Shown piece after piece: positions 42,464 through 51,344 of a stretch of 64,000 bases of DNA. The notes beneath the pieces were generated by a model. The model was not told the origin of the DNA. It was given only the letters and a program-made list of their open reading frames with translations, and ran no database searches. Made by a program: the position numbers and the translations under genes. Source of the DNA: Kineosporia aurantiaca JCM 3230 (lineage in GTDB: Bacteria; Actinomycetota; Actinomycetes; Actinomycetales; Kineosporiaceae); assembly GCA_000719025.1 (NCBI GenBank), contig JODP01000010.1:165287-229286 (forward strand), read 5' to 3'. Positions within the stretch are counted from its first letter, which is position 1, and every line of letters starts with the position of its first letter.

Positions 42464-42938
42464 CTAGATATCCCTATCAACCTGCCGCCACGCATAGAAG
42501 TCCCGCAGAGCGCCGATCTGAGCGCCGTGATGAGTCAACTCGTTGAGGGCTCCGGCGATGAAGTGCGTGGCCGGCTGTACGGCGCCCGGCCCACCCGCGA
42601 CACACAAGCCGTCTCTGGGCGGCTCCGGGGCGTACGTGTACCCGGCGACCGCCCGCCCGAGGCTATCGTCGTCGGCCCGCTCGATCGCCTCGCGAAGCCT
42701 CTGGCAACCGTCCCGCAACGCGGCGACGGCCTCGCGGGCGCCGGTGAACATCGGGTGGTGGGTCAGGTACGGAGACGTCCAGCCGCTGGCCATGGTGTGG
42801 GCGCCGCCCAGGAAGTCCAGATCGCAGAAGCGGCCTGGCATCGATGCGATGTGCCGGTACAGTTCCTGCCCGGCTGAGGGTGAAGCGCTGGATCGGATCC
42901 ATCACATCCAGCAGCGTCTCTGCTCTCTTTCCCGCCAT
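42464..42938 (-). pseudogene. DinB-like protein, probably frameshifted
   Basis: The C-terminal part (frame of ATG 42841, 125 codons) reads MPGRFCDLDFLGGAHTMASG, later FIAGALNELTHHGAQIGALR, a DinB/DfsB four-helix pattern with metal-type His residues (THHP, THHGAQ). The expected first helix lies in another frame from ATG 42938 (MAGKRAETLLDVMDPIQRFT). The frames must switch near 42865. Either the gene is broken, or the protein starts at 42841 and is shortened. Confidence 0.55.
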
Positions 42939-43027
42939 GAACCGGCAGAGTAGCCAAGCCGCGGAGGTTGCAACGAGAGGACGACGGAAAAGCCGCCGTC
43001 GAGGTGGTTGCCATGGCCGGATTCCTG

Positions 43028-43063
43028 GGGTTCACGCGCCCGCCGAGGCGGGCGCGTGAACCC
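43028..43063 (-). terminator. Very strong hairpin after the GH18 gene
   Basis: Perfect 17-bp arms GGGTTCACGCGCCCGCC (43028-43044) and GGCGGGCGCGTGAACCC (43047-43063), about 50 bases downstream of the GH18 stop. Confidence 0.75.
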
Positions 43064-43112
43064 GTGAGTCAGTCCTGAACCGGCACCGATCCCGACGGCG
43101 GCTCCTGACTGC

Positions 43113-44531
43113 TCAGCCCTTGTAGGCGCCGATGATGGACGTGTACTGATACGCCGATTGCGTTACGCCGCTGCAGGTGTCGTCGTTGGGGTAGCTACCG
43201 GCGCACTGGCGGTCACGGTTGAGCGACCAGAAGGTGAGCCGGGCGATGGTGTGCTGCTGCGCGTAGGTGGTGATGGTCTTCATGTCGGCCAGGGTGACGG
43301 TCGCCTTCTCATCGGTGATGCCGTTCATGGATGAGATGCCCACGTGCCGGTAGGCCTCGGCGTCCGACCAGCCGTACGCGGTCTTGAGCCGGTTCTTCAG
43401 GCCGTCGGCGGCCTGGATGGTCAGCTGGCCCTGGTTGCCGGTGGTGTTGCCCCAGTCGAAGGTCATGATGCCCCAGCCGTCGACCACCAGGCCGGCCTGC
43501 GCCGCCCGGTTGATCAGCGAGGCGTCCGGACCGGTGGTGCCACTGCCCAGCGTGATGTAGGTGACGATGCCGGGGTTGTTGGTCTTAATGATCTTCAGCG
43601 CGTCCACGGTCTTCTGCTGGTCGGCAGCGGTGTCGTAGGGGGTGCCTTCGATGTCGATGTCGATGGCCTTGAGCCCGTAAGCGTTGATGACCTTCTGGTA
43701 CGCCGCGGCCAGTGCCGTTGCGCTGGTGCAGGAGTGCTCCAGCCACGGCCCGCTGGCGCCGCCGAAGGAGATGACGACGTCACCGCCGTTGGCCCGGATG
43801 GTGTTGATGGCGGTCTGGTCCTGCCCACCGGTGAGCGCCCGCCCGCCGTCCCATTTCGGGTCGCAGTTGCCGCTGTTGAGCATGAACGCCATGGTGAACC
43901 ACTTGACGCCGGTCGTGTTGGTGACCGTGGTGAGGTTCGGCGGGTTGCCCCAGCCGGTGTAGTAGTACGGCGCAACGGCTTTGGCCCCGGGCCCACCGGC
44001 GGCCGGCGGGCTCGTGGGTGAGGTCGGGGGCGGGGTCGACCCGCTGTCGCTGCCGGTGAGGGTCCACTGCTGGTTGCTGGTGGTGGAGCAGGACCACAGC
44101 TGCAGCTTGGCGCCGTTGGCGGTGTTGTTGTCCTTGACGTCCAGGCACTTGCCGGAGGCCGTGTTGACCAGGGTCCTGGCGGCGGTGAGGGTCCACTTCT
44201 GGCTGGCCACGCTGTCGTAGCAGTCCCAGAGGTGGATGACGGCGCCGTTGGTGGTGGCGTTGTCGGCCACGTCGAGGCACTTGTTCTTGATCTGCAGCTG
44301 ACCGTTGTCGGCAAGTATCCATTTCTGGTTACTCGACCCGCTGACGCAGTCCCACAGCTGCGGCTGGTTGCCGTTGGTGGTGGAGCCGTCGGTCAGGTCC
44401 AGGCATTTGTTGTTCAATGCGCTGACCAGGGTGCCGGTGCCGGCGGCGGATGCGTTGTTCATCCCCAGCACACCGAGAGCGGCGACCGCGACCAAGGATA
44501 TGGAGGCAGCCAAAAGGCGATGACGTTTCAT
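43113..44531 (-). CDS. Secreted GH18 chitinase-like protein with N-terminal ricin lectin
   Basis: A 472-residue secreted protein. MKRHRLLAASISLVAVAALG to NNASAAG is the signal peptide. A ricin B-type module (about 30-160) has three repeats of the KCLDxxDxxTxNG...QLWDC...NQKW type, and a Pro/Thr linker follows. The GH18 domain (about 180-472) has the catalytic motif AIDIDIEGT with Glu at about residue 295; its DxxDxDxE consensus is reduced to DIDIE, as in small actinobacterial chitinases and ChiC-like bacterial GH18 proteins. VVISFGGASG is the second GH18 signature. It probably binds and hydrolyses chitin or related N-acetylglucosamine polymers. Several repeated sites lie upstream. Confidence 0.9.
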   Translation of the reverse strand: MKRHRLLAASISLVAVAALGVLGMNNASAAGTGTLVSALNNKCLDLTDGSTTNGNQPQLWDCVSGSSNQKWILADNGQLQIKNKCLDVADNATTNGAVIHLWDCYDSVASQKWTLTAARTLVNTASGKCLDVKDNNTANGAKLQLWSCSTTSNQQWTLTGSDSGSTPPPTSPTSPPAAGGPGAKAVAPYYYTGWGNPPNLTTVTNTTGVKWFTMAFMLNSGNCDPKWDGGRALTGGQDQTAINTIRANGGDVVISFGGASGPWLEHSCTSATALAAAYQKVINAYGLKAIDIDIEGTPYDTAADQQKTVDALKIIKTNNPGIVTYITLGSGTTGPDASLINRAAQAGLVVDGWGIMTFDWGNTTGNQGQLTIQAADGLKNRLKTAYGWSDAEAYRHVGISSMNGITDEKATVTLADMKTITTYAQQHTIARLTFWSLNRDRQCAGSYPNDDTCSGVTQSAYQYTSIIGAYKG

Positions 44532-44585
44532 CTGAAGACAGTCCACTTCTGTTCAGGGTTGAGTGAATGCCCGACCGGACTCGCC

Positions 44586-44731
44586 TGTAACAACATGAAA
44601 CATGCGAGTTTTGTGTGAGCCATCACACGCCTCAGGGTCCGGCTCCGTCAAGCTCGTAAGCCTAAGGAACGGCAAAACCCGCGTAATCTCGACGTGCGGT
44701 CGCACGGTTCATGTAACAAGCCCTGTAACAA
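44586..44731. promoter_or_regulatory. Repeated sites upstream of the GH18 gene
   Basis: TGTAACAA occurs three times in the same orientation (44586-44593, 44712-44719, 44724-44731), and GTGTGAGCCATCACAC (44613-44628) is a perfect 6-bp-arm inverted repeat. All lie within 200 bases upstream of the GH18 start. The second resembles a CRP/FNR-type half-site pair with a four-base gap. Confidence 0.45.
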
Positions 44732-44763
44732 AAGTTTCTGCCGGAACCGCTGCTCGTCAGCAG

Positions 44764-45456
44764 TCAGACAATGCTGACGCGCTGGACCATGTCGGCGGCG
44801 ACCTCGCGCAGCTTCACGTTCCGGCCCATCGATGCCTTGCGCAGGATCTCGAAGGCGGTCTCGGCATCGCAGCGGTTCTGGGCCATGATCATGCCCTTGG
44901 CCTGCTCGATCACGGCACGACTGCGCATAGCGGCGGCCATGTCCTCGGCCAGGCGGGCGCTTTCGGACTGGACGTAGGCGTTGGACACCGCCACCGCGAC
45001 GTAGGAGGCCAGTTCGACGCCGAGGTCGATCACGCCGTCGAAGGTGCTGGGCGCCCTGGAATAGCAGTTCAGCGCACCGACCAGCTCGGTCTGCAGAGGC
45101 AGCGGGATCGACAGCGACGCCCGGACCCCGCGGGGGATCACCGCCGATGCGTAGTCGGGCCAGCGGGTCTCCTCTTTCATGTCGGGAATGAGCAGTACGG
45201 TGCCGGAGACGCCGGCGTCGATGCAGGGCCCGTACCCACGCTCATACTGCAACTCGTCGGCATCCAGGGCGAGCGGCCCCGTGTAGGAGGCGGTGTACGG
45301 CTTGTCCGCCCGCACCAGGGTGATCGACACGTCGTCGACACCGTCCAGTGCCTCCTTGGACACCGCGACAATCCGGCTCAGCACCTCGTCCAGGCTGGCC
45401 TCGCCCAGCCTGATACTGAGCAGCGAGGCCAGAACGGTCGGCTTCACAGTGGACAT
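44764..45456 (-). CDS. GAF-ANTAR RNA-binding antiterminator
   Basis: A 230-residue regulator starting MSTVKPTVLASLLSIRLGEA at ATG 45456. The GAF domain (about 20-160) includes GYGPCIDAGVSGTVLLIPDM, ASLSIPLPLQTELVGALNCY and FDGVIDLGVELASYVAVAVS. The ANTAR domain (about 165-225) reads AMRSRAVIEQAKGMIMAQNR and AETAFEILRKASMGRNVKLR, the three-helix motif that binds paired RNA hairpins to prevent termination. TATTTT lies six bases before the start. Targets are not evident in the window. Confidence 0.92.
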   Translation of the reverse strand: MSTVKPTVLASLLSIRLGEASLDEVLSRIVAVSKEALDGVDDVSITLVRADKPYTASYTGPLALDADELQYERGYGPCIDAGVSGTVLLIPDMKEETRWPDYASAVIPRGVRASLSIPLPLQTELVGALNCYSRAPSTFDGVIDLGVELASYVAVAVSNAYVQSESARLAEDMAAAMRSRAVIEQAKGMIMAQNRCDAETAFEILRKASMGRNVKLREVAADMVQRVSIV

Positions 45457-45462
45457 GCTGAC

Positions 45463-45468
45463 AAAATA
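45463..45468 (-). promoter_or_regulatory. -10 box of the GAF-ANTAR gene
   Basis: On the minus strand TATTTT is followed by six bases and ATG 45456; leaderless start predicted. Confidence 0.5.
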
Positions 45469-45665
45469 CCCTCGCGGATGCCGGTGTGCAGGTTCGTGAC
45501 CAAGGCTCCCGAGGAGTCCGGGCACCGAGAACCGCAAGTGACCAGTCCTCAACAATACGCAGCAGGCAAGCCGCGCATCACACCTGAGGACTAGGCGCCC
45601 GGTACTCAAGGACAATCTTGCGGCCCGCGGGATCCCCCCACAGGGTGACGTGCGGCGCCCGGTGA

Positions 45666-46880
45666 ATGGCCCAGGCTCTGCCCATGCTTCATTTCGGGGT
45701 CGCTCAACCCCAGTCGGCCTACGGCGAGCGGAGAATCGCCAGAGGCGTTCTGAACGAGGCGCTGGTGGACCTGGACGCGATCGCTCATAACGTGCGCCTG
45801 ATGCGGCAGGTGGCCGGTTCGGCGGAACTGATGGCGGTGGTGAAGGCGAATGCCTACGGCCACGGCCAGAACGCCGTCGCCCGGACGGCCGTTCGCAACG
45901 GGGCCGCCTGGCTGGGGGTTGCGACCGCGAGCGAGGCGCTGTCATTGCGCCGTTCGGGGTTGAAGGGGCCGATCCTGATGTGGCTGCACTCCCCCGGTGA
46001 GGACCTGAGGACAGTGCTGGCCGAGCAGATCGACGTGGCCGTGTCCGCGTCCCCGCAGTTGCACGACCTCGCCGCGCAGGCGCCCACGGGTGCGAATGTC
46101 CACCTCAAGATCGACACCGGGATGGCCCGCGGGGGCGCGTCCCCCGGTGACTGGCCGGCCCTGGTTTCGGCGGCGGCCCGGCTCGAACGCGCCGGCCGGA
46201 TCCGGGTCCGGGGGATCTGGTCGCACCTGGCCGATGCCGACACCCTGGGCAGTCGCCGATCGGCCGAACAGCTCCGGACCTTCCAGCAGGCGCTGGCTTT
46301 CGCCCGGACGGCCGGGCTCAAACCCCCTCTCGTGCACCTGGCCAACTCGGCCGGCGCGTTCGCCCTGCCGAAGAGCCGTTACGACATGGTCCGTTCGGGT
46401 CTGGCGATCTACGGAATCGAGCCGGTGCCGGGACACGTCCTGGGGCTGCGCCCGGCCCTGACCCTGCAGACCTCGGTCATCCTGACCCGGCGGATCAGGG
46501 CTGGTGCGCACGTCTCCTACGGACAGCAGTGGCGGGCGCGCACCGACACCACGCTGGCCCTGGTGCCTCTGGGGTTCGCCGACGGAATCCCCCGCCAGGC
46601 CGGGCGAAACGCGTCGGTCTGGATCAACGGCGTCCGCTGTCCGGTCGCCGGGTCGATCACGATGGACCAGCTCATGGTGGACGTCGGTGACGTGCCGGTT
46701 CGCGCCGGTGATCCGGCCATCGTCTTCGGCGCCGGACTGAAGGGCGAACCCACGGTTACGGACTGGGCCCAGTGGGCCGAAACCATTCCCTCCGACATTC
46801 TTTGCGCGATCAGCGACCGCGTCCCCCGACGCTACGTCCCCCAGAGCCGGCGCACCTCATTCCCTGGAGAAACCGCATGA
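45666..46880 (+). CDS. alr: Alanine racemase
   Basis: A 404-residue PLP enzyme making D-alanine. The PLP Lys is in MAVVKANAYGHG (about residue 60). The second catalytic residue is Tyr in AHVSYGQQWRA. VHLKIDTGMARGG and the C-terminal VPLGFADGIPR and ITMDQLMVDVGDV are all family marks. ATG 45684 is an alternative start. The stop overlaps the murF start (ATGA). It is the first gene of a four-gene coupled operon; because murF, ddl and murG homologues follow without the rest of the dcw cluster, this is probably an accessory copy. Confidence 0.93.
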   Translation: MAQALPMLHFGVAQPQSAYGERRIARGVLNEALVDLDAIAHNVRLMRQVAGSAELMAVVKANAYGHGQNAVARTAVRNGAAWLGVATASEALSLRRSGLKGPILMWLHSPGEDLRTVLAEQIDVAVSASPQLHDLAAQAPTGANVHLKIDTGMARGGASPGDWPALVSAAARLERAGRIRVRGIWSHLADADTLGSRRSAEQLRTFQQALAFARTAGLKPPLVHLANSAGAFALPKSRYDMVRSGLAIYGIEPVPGHVLGLRPALTLQTSVILTRRIRAGAHVSYGQQWRARTDTTLALVPLGFADGIPRQAGRNASVWINGVRCPVAGSITMDQLMVDVGDVPVRAGDPAIVFGAGLKGEPTVTDWAQWAETIPSDILCAISDRVPRRYVPQSRRTSFPGETA

Positions 46881-48277
46881 TCCCCCTGACCTTGGCCGAA
46901 GTGGCTGCTGCGGCCGACGGCCCCCTCCTGGACGCACCTGCGGACCACATCGTCACCGGCGTCGTCATTGATTCTCGAAACGTTCAGCAGGGAAGGCTTT
47001 TCGCGGCCCTGCGCGGCGACAACGTGGACGGCGCCCTCTATACGGGCAAAGCCATATCCCAGGGAGCGGCCGCGGTCCTGGTACCGGCCCAGCACCCACA
47101 GCAGGAACAGTGGTCAGGGATGGCGCGCATCCCGGTGCCGGACGTCCAGGTCGCCCTCGGCCAGGTGGCCAAGGCGGTGCGGGCCCGCTCCCGGGCCCAG
47201 GTTGTGGCCATCACCGGCTCCAACGGCAAGACCACGACCAAGGACATGCTGTACGCGGTACTCGCCCCGCAGCGCACGGCCATCGCCAATGAGAAGTCGT
47301 TCAACAACGAACTCGGCGTGCCGCTGACCCTGTGCCGCCTGGAGGAGAACACCGAGATCGCCGTCGTGGAGATGGGCACCGCCGGCGAGGGCCAGATCGC
47401 CGAGCTGTGTGACATCGCTGCGCCGGACGTTGCGGTCGTCACCATGATCGGTCGGGCCCACCTGGACCAGTTCGGCTCGCAGGAGGCCATCGCCAAAGAG
47501 AAAGGGACACTGCCCGCCGCCGTCCCGGCCACTGGCCTGACGGTGCTCAACGCGGATGATCCCCGGGTGCTGGCCATGCGCGCCAATAGCCAGGCCCAGT
47601 GCATCACGTTCTCCCGCAATGCTTCTGCCGGCGCCGATGTCTGGGCCGACGGCGTCGTTCTGGATGAGGAGGGCAAGCCCCGGTTCCAGTTGCACACCGT
47701 CAATGGCAGCAGCGACATTCGGCTGAACGTGATCGGTGAGCACATGGTCGTGAACGCGCTCGCTGCCGCGGCCACTGCGACCGGGCTGGGGATGACGGCC
47801 GAGCAGATCGCCGAGGGTCTCGCCGCTTTCCGTCCTTCCAGCGGGCGGATGAAGACCCATCAGCGTTCCGACGGCATCCTCGTCATCGACGACAGCTACA
47901 ACGCCAGCCCGGACTCGGCGGCTGCGGCCCTGCGGGCCCTGGCCGCTGCGCGCAAGCTGGATGGACGCGCGATCGCCGTCCTGGGCACCGTGGGCGGCAT
48001 GGGCGATCAGTCCGCACTGGCCCACCGCGAACTCGGCCACCTCGCCGCCGCGATCGGGATCGACCTGCTGATCAGCGTGGGTCAGGAAGCCCGGCCGGCC
48101 CTGACCGCGGCTTTGGACAGCGGACTTCCCTGGGGTGCGGCCGTGGCCGGTCCGGACGAGGCCGTCTCCGTACTGACCTCTCTGCTGCGGGCCGGCGACA
48201 CCGTGCTGGTCAAGGCCAGTCATTCCGCCGCGCTCGACCGCAGCGTCGCCGCCCTGATCAACGAGGTCGCCGCGTGA
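46877..48277 (+). CDS. murF: UDP-MurNAc-tripeptide:D-Ala-D-Ala ligase (MurF)
   Basis: A 466-residue Mur ligase. The N-terminal UDP-binding domain has VIDSRNVQQGRLFAALRGDN, the P-loop is VVAITGSNGKTTTKDM, the carbamoyl-Lys region contains NNELGVPLTLC, and the central motif is VEMGTAGEGQIAEL. The C-terminal part has ILVIDDSYNASPDSAAAALR, typical of MurF. It adds the terminal dipeptide to the peptidoglycan precursor. It overlaps alr (ATGA) and ddl (GTGA). Whether it uses D-Ala-D-Ala or a variant dipeptide cannot be read from the sequence. Confidence 0.92.
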   Translation: MIPLTLAEVAAAADGPLLDAPADHIVTGVVIDSRNVQQGRLFAALRGDNVDGALYTGKAISQGAAAVLVPAQHPQQEQWSGMARIPVPDVQVALGQVAKAVRARSRAQVVAITGSNGKTTTKDMLYAVLAPQRTAIANEKSFNNELGVPLTLCRLEENTEIAVVEMGTAGEGQIAELCDIAAPDVAVVTMIGRAHLDQFGSQEAIAKEKGTLPAAVPATGLTVLNADDPRVLAMRANSQAQCITFSRNASAGADVWADGVVLDEEGKPRFQLHTVNGSSDIRLNVIGEHMVVNALAAAATATGLGMTAEQIAEGLAAFRPSSGRMKTHQRSDGILVIDDSYNASPDSAAAALRALAAARKLDGRAIAVLGTVGGMGDQSALAHRELGHLAAAIGIDLLISVGQEARPALTAALDSGLPWGAAVAGPDEAVSVLTSLLRAGDTVLVKASHSAALDRSVAALINEVAA

Positions 48278-49350
48278 ACCCGGGACGTAGCCTGGCCGTC
48301 GTGTTCGGCGGTCCGAGCACCGAGCACGAGGTCAGCCTGGCCAGCGCCCAGTCGGCCCTGGAACAGATGCGGGCCCTGAGGTGGGACGTCCTGAGCGTCG
48401 GGGTGGGTAAGGACGGACGCTGGCACGTCGGGCCCGATGCACTGGCTCACCTTGTGCAGGTCGCCGACCCCGCCCGGCTGCCCCTGTCCGTGCGCCGAGC
48501 CGACACCGAAGCGAGCGACTTCGAGACCTTCGACGGACCGCCACCGGTGGACGTCTTCAAGGACGTCCGTTTGGCGTTCCCCGTGGCTCACGGGCAGTGG
48601 GGTGAGGACGGCACGCTGCAGGGCCTGCTGAGCTGTTACGGGCTGCGGTTCGTGGGGGTGGACCTCACCGGATCGGCCGTGTGCTTCGACAAACGGCTCA
48701 CCAAGATCGTCCTTGCGGCTGCGGGTGTGCCGGTCACACCGTCGCATCACGTGACGATGGACGCGTGGACGTCCCGTCAGCCGGACGTCCTGGCGGCGAT
48801 CCACGAGAACCTCGGTGGAGGGCTGTGGTTCGTCAAACCCAATCGCGGAGGTTCCAGCATCGGCACGGTCGGTCCCGTGCCGGGCGACGGGCTGGCCCGT
48901 GCCGTGGACGAGGCGCTGCGGTACGACCGCGAGGTGCTGGTCGAGCAGTTCATCCCGCACCGCGAGCTCATGGTCGGCGTCATGCGGGGTGAGGACCTGC
49001 TGATCTCCTCACCTCTGGAGTCCATTCCCCAGGACGGCATCCTGGATTTCGACGCCAAGTACCGGCGCAGTTCGATCCACTTTCCCGCGCCCAGTGATCT
49101 GTCGGCCGGACAGTTCGCCGAGATTCACCGGCTGACCGCCGCCACCGTGCACGCCCTGGGGTGTGGGAACCTTTGCCGGGTGGACTTTTTCCTGGACTCC
49201 CGGACCGGCGAGCTGCTGGTCAACGAGGTGAACACGGTGCCCGGGCTCACCGCCCGCAGCGCCTTCTCGCAGCTCATGGGCACGCGTGGGCTGTCCTACG
49301 CCGACGTTCTCACGCAGCTGTGCGACCACGCCGAGGGCCGAGGCCGATGA
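48274..49350 (+). CDS. ddl: D-alanine--D-alanine ligase
   Basis: A 358-residue ATP-grasp ligase. Marks are VVFGGPSTEHEVSLASAQSA, PVAHGQWGEDGTLQGLLSCY, WFVKPNRGGSSIGTV, LVEQFIPHRELMVGVM and LVNEVNTVPGLTARSAF. The omega-loop reads ILDFDAKYRR; the Lys-Tyr pair is that of D-Ala-D-Ala enzymes rather than the His of D-Ala-D-Lac (VanA-type) ligases. Start GTG 48274 overlaps murF. It makes the dipeptide used by the MurF upstream. Confidence 0.92.
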   Translation: MNPGRSLAVVFGGPSTEHEVSLASAQSALEQMRALRWDVLSVGVGKDGRWHVGPDALAHLVQVADPARLPLSVRRADTEASDFETFDGPPPVDVFKDVRLAFPVAHGQWGEDGTLQGLLSCYGLRFVGVDLTGSAVCFDKRLTKIVLAAAGVPVTPSHHVTMDAWTSRQPDVLAAIHENLGGGLWFVKPNRGGSSIGTVGPVPGDGLARAVDEALRYDREVLVEQFIPHRELMVGVMRGEDLLISSPLESIPQDGILDFDAKYRRSSIHFPAPSDLSAGQFAEIHRLTAATVHALGCGNLCRVDFFLDSRTGELLVNEVNTVPGLTARSAFSQLMGTRGLSYADVLTQLCDHAEGRGR

Positions 49351-50423
49351 GCCCGTCGGTCGTCCTGGCCGGGGGTGGAACCACCGGCCACGTCGGACCG
49401 CTCCTGGCCCTGGCCGACTGCCTGCGGCGCGATGACCCGGAGACCGAGATCACCGTGCTGGGCACGGCCGAAGGTCTGGAGGCAACGCTGGTCCCGGCGG
49501 CCGGCTACCCACTGAGGTTCATCCCCCGGGTGCCTCTGCCTCGTCACGTGACCACCGACGTCCTTCATCTACCCCAGCGCCTCACCCAAGCCGTAACCAT
49601 CGCCTCGAAGGTGGTCCAGAACGCCGACGTGCTCGTAGGCTTCGGTGGCTACGTTGCCGCCCCGGCCTACCTGGCCGCCCGACGGCACAGCACCCCCATC
49701 GTGGTGCACGAGGCCAACGCCCGCCCCGGTCTGGCCAACCAGCTCGGTGCCCGTCTGACCCGTCACGTCGCCGTCACGTTCCCCGATACCCCGCTGCCCC
49801 ACGCCCGCGTGATCGGCATGCCCCTGCGCCGGCAGATCACCACCCTCGACCGGGCGGCGCAGCGAAAGAGCGCGCGGGTCCACTTCGGCCTGAAGCCCGA
49901 CCTGCTCACGCTTTTCGTGACCGGTGGCTCCACCGGCGCCCAGCACCTGAACGACACCTTCGGCCAGGCCGCGCAGGCGTTGATCCGGGCCGGCGTCCAG
50001 GTACTGCACACCACCGGCCGGGGCAAGAGCGTCACCTTCCCCGACGGCGGTCCCCCATCCGGCTACGTCGTCGCCGAGTACCTGGACCGGATGGACCTGG
50101 CCTACGCCGCCGCAGATCTGGTGGTGTGCCGATCCGGAGCCGGGAACGTCAGCGAGGTGACCGCCCTCGGGCTGCCCGCCGCCTACGTCCCTCTGCATTA
50201 CGGCAACGGTGAGCAGAAACTCAACGCCGAGGCGGTGGTTGCCGCCGGAGGAGGCCTGCTGGTCGACAACCAGGACTGCACTCCGGCCTGGGTGCTGGGC
50301 ACGCTCCTGCCGCTGCTCCAGGACCCGGACCGGCTCGCCACGATGGGCCGGGCCGCAGCCCGCTTCGGCGTGCTGGACGCCGACGAGCGGCTGGCCGACC
50401 TGGTCCGGGCCGCGGCCGGGTAG
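49347..50423 (+). CDS. murG: MurG-like UDP-GlcNAc transferase
   Basis: A 358-residue GT28 glycosyltransferase. The first Rossmann half has VVLAGGGTTGHVGPLLALA, which keeps the catalytic His of the MurG G-loop, and VLVGFGGYVAAPAYLAAR. The second half has TLFVTGGSTGAQHLND, a variant of GGSLGA, and VVCRSGAGNVSEVTALGLPA, the UDP-sugar site. ATG 49347 overlaps the ddl stop (ATGA). Normally MurG converts lipid I to lipid II at the inner face of the membrane; sequence drift in the G-loops suggests a dedicated paralogue. It is convergent with the LysR gene. Confidence 0.88.
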   Translation: MSPSVVLAGGGTTGHVGPLLALADCLRRDDPETEITVLGTAEGLEATLVPAAGYPLRFIPRVPLPRHVTTDVLHLPQRLTQAVTIASKVVQNADVLVGFGGYVAAPAYLAARRHSTPIVVHEANARPGLANQLGARLTRHVAVTFPDTPLPHARVIGMPLRRQITTLDRAAQRKSARVHFGLKPDLLTLFVTGGSTGAQHLNDTFGQAAQALIRAGVQVLHTTGRGKSVTFPDGGPPSGYVVAEYLDRMDLAYAAADLVVCRSGAGNVSEVTALGLPAAYVPLHYGNGEQKLNAEAVVAAGGGLLVDNQDCTPAWVLGTLLPLLQDPDRLATMGRAAARFGVLDADERLADLVRAAAG

Positions 50424-50438
50424 CGTCCACTCAGACGG

Positions 50439-51344
50439 TCAGACGGTCAGACGCTTGGACTCCCGCGCGATCGCCCGCATCGCCGCCAGCACCGCCGCGA
50501 CGGCCGGCACCTTGGCCAGGTCCGGCCACAACAGCGCGTAGGTGCGGCGCAGGGGCCAGTCGGCCAGAGGCCGGTAGACCAGGCCGGGGTGCAGCCCGGC
50601 GGCCAGGTTGAGCTCGCTCATCAGGCTCACCCCCAGACCCGAGGCGACCAGGGTCTGGATGGTGCCCACATCGTCCACCGTCGCCACCACCCGGGGCTCG
50701 AAGCCGGCCGTGGTACAGGCCGCTTCGAAGCGGTCCCGGAAACTCTCCATCACCCAGTCGTGTTCGGCCAGATCGAGCAGCCGGACCCGGTCCTGGGCCG
50801 CCATGGGGTGGTCCTCGCGCATCAGCACACACCGCCGGTCGGTGATCAGCTCCCGGCGCAGCATGGTCGATTCCCCTTCCGGAAGCGCCTCGTTCGCCCA
50901 GTTGCACAAAAGACCCAGGTCCGCTTCCCCAGCGCGCACTAATTGCCGTGCCTGCACCGGCTCCGCCTGGACCACGCTGAGCTGGATCTGCGGGTGGCTC
51001 TCCCGCAGCCGGGTGACCAGCTGGGGCACGAAGGTCACGATTCCGCTCTGGTAGGCGGCGATCCGCACCCGCCCACCACCCCGCGCGACCGCCGAGGCCA
51101 TGTCCTGATCGACCGCCCGCAGCACGGAGAACACCGTGTCGGCGTGCCGGACCAGAACCTGCCCGATCTCGGTCAGTTCCAGCCCCCGGCCCACCCGGGC
51201 CACCACCGGGGCACCGACGGCCTGCTGCAGGCGCCGCATCTGATAGCTCACCGCGGGCTGGGTGTAGCCCAGGGCGGTGGCCGCAGCCGTGTACGACCCC
51301 GTGCGCGCCACCTCGACGAGCACTCTCAGCTGCTGGACCTCCAT
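50439..51344 (-). CDS. LysR-family regulator of the amino-acid transporter
   Basis: About 301 residues from ATG 51344 (a GTG at 51362 would add six). The winged helix is MEVQQLRVLVEVARTGSYTA and AAATALGYTQPAVSYQMRRL; the effector domain starts near residue 92 (VRIAAYQSG). CATACT lies seven bases before the ATG. It is divergent from the ABC operon, with two perfect palindromes in between. It probably responds to the amino acid carried by that importer. Confidence 0.9.
   Translation of the reverse strand: MEVQQLRVLVEVARTGSYTAAATALGYTQPAVSYQMRRLQQAVGAPVVARVGRGLELTEIGQVLVRHADTVFSVLRAVDQDMASAVARGGGRVRIAAYQSGIVTFVPQLVTRLRESHPQIQLSVVQAEPVQARQLVRAGEADLGLLCNWANEALPEGESTMLRRELITDRRCVLMREDHPMAAQDRVRLLDLAEHDWVMESFRDRFEAACTTAGFEPRVVATVDDVGTIQTLVASGLGVSLMSELNLAAGLHPGLVYRPLADWPLRRTYALLWPDLAKVPAVAAVLAAMRAIARESKRLTV

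Noticed and set aside
48274..49350. D-Ala-D-Lac (vancomycin-resistance type) ligase
   Set aside because: The omega-loop keeps Lys-Tyr as in D-Ala-D-Ala ligases, and no vanH or vanX homologue is present.
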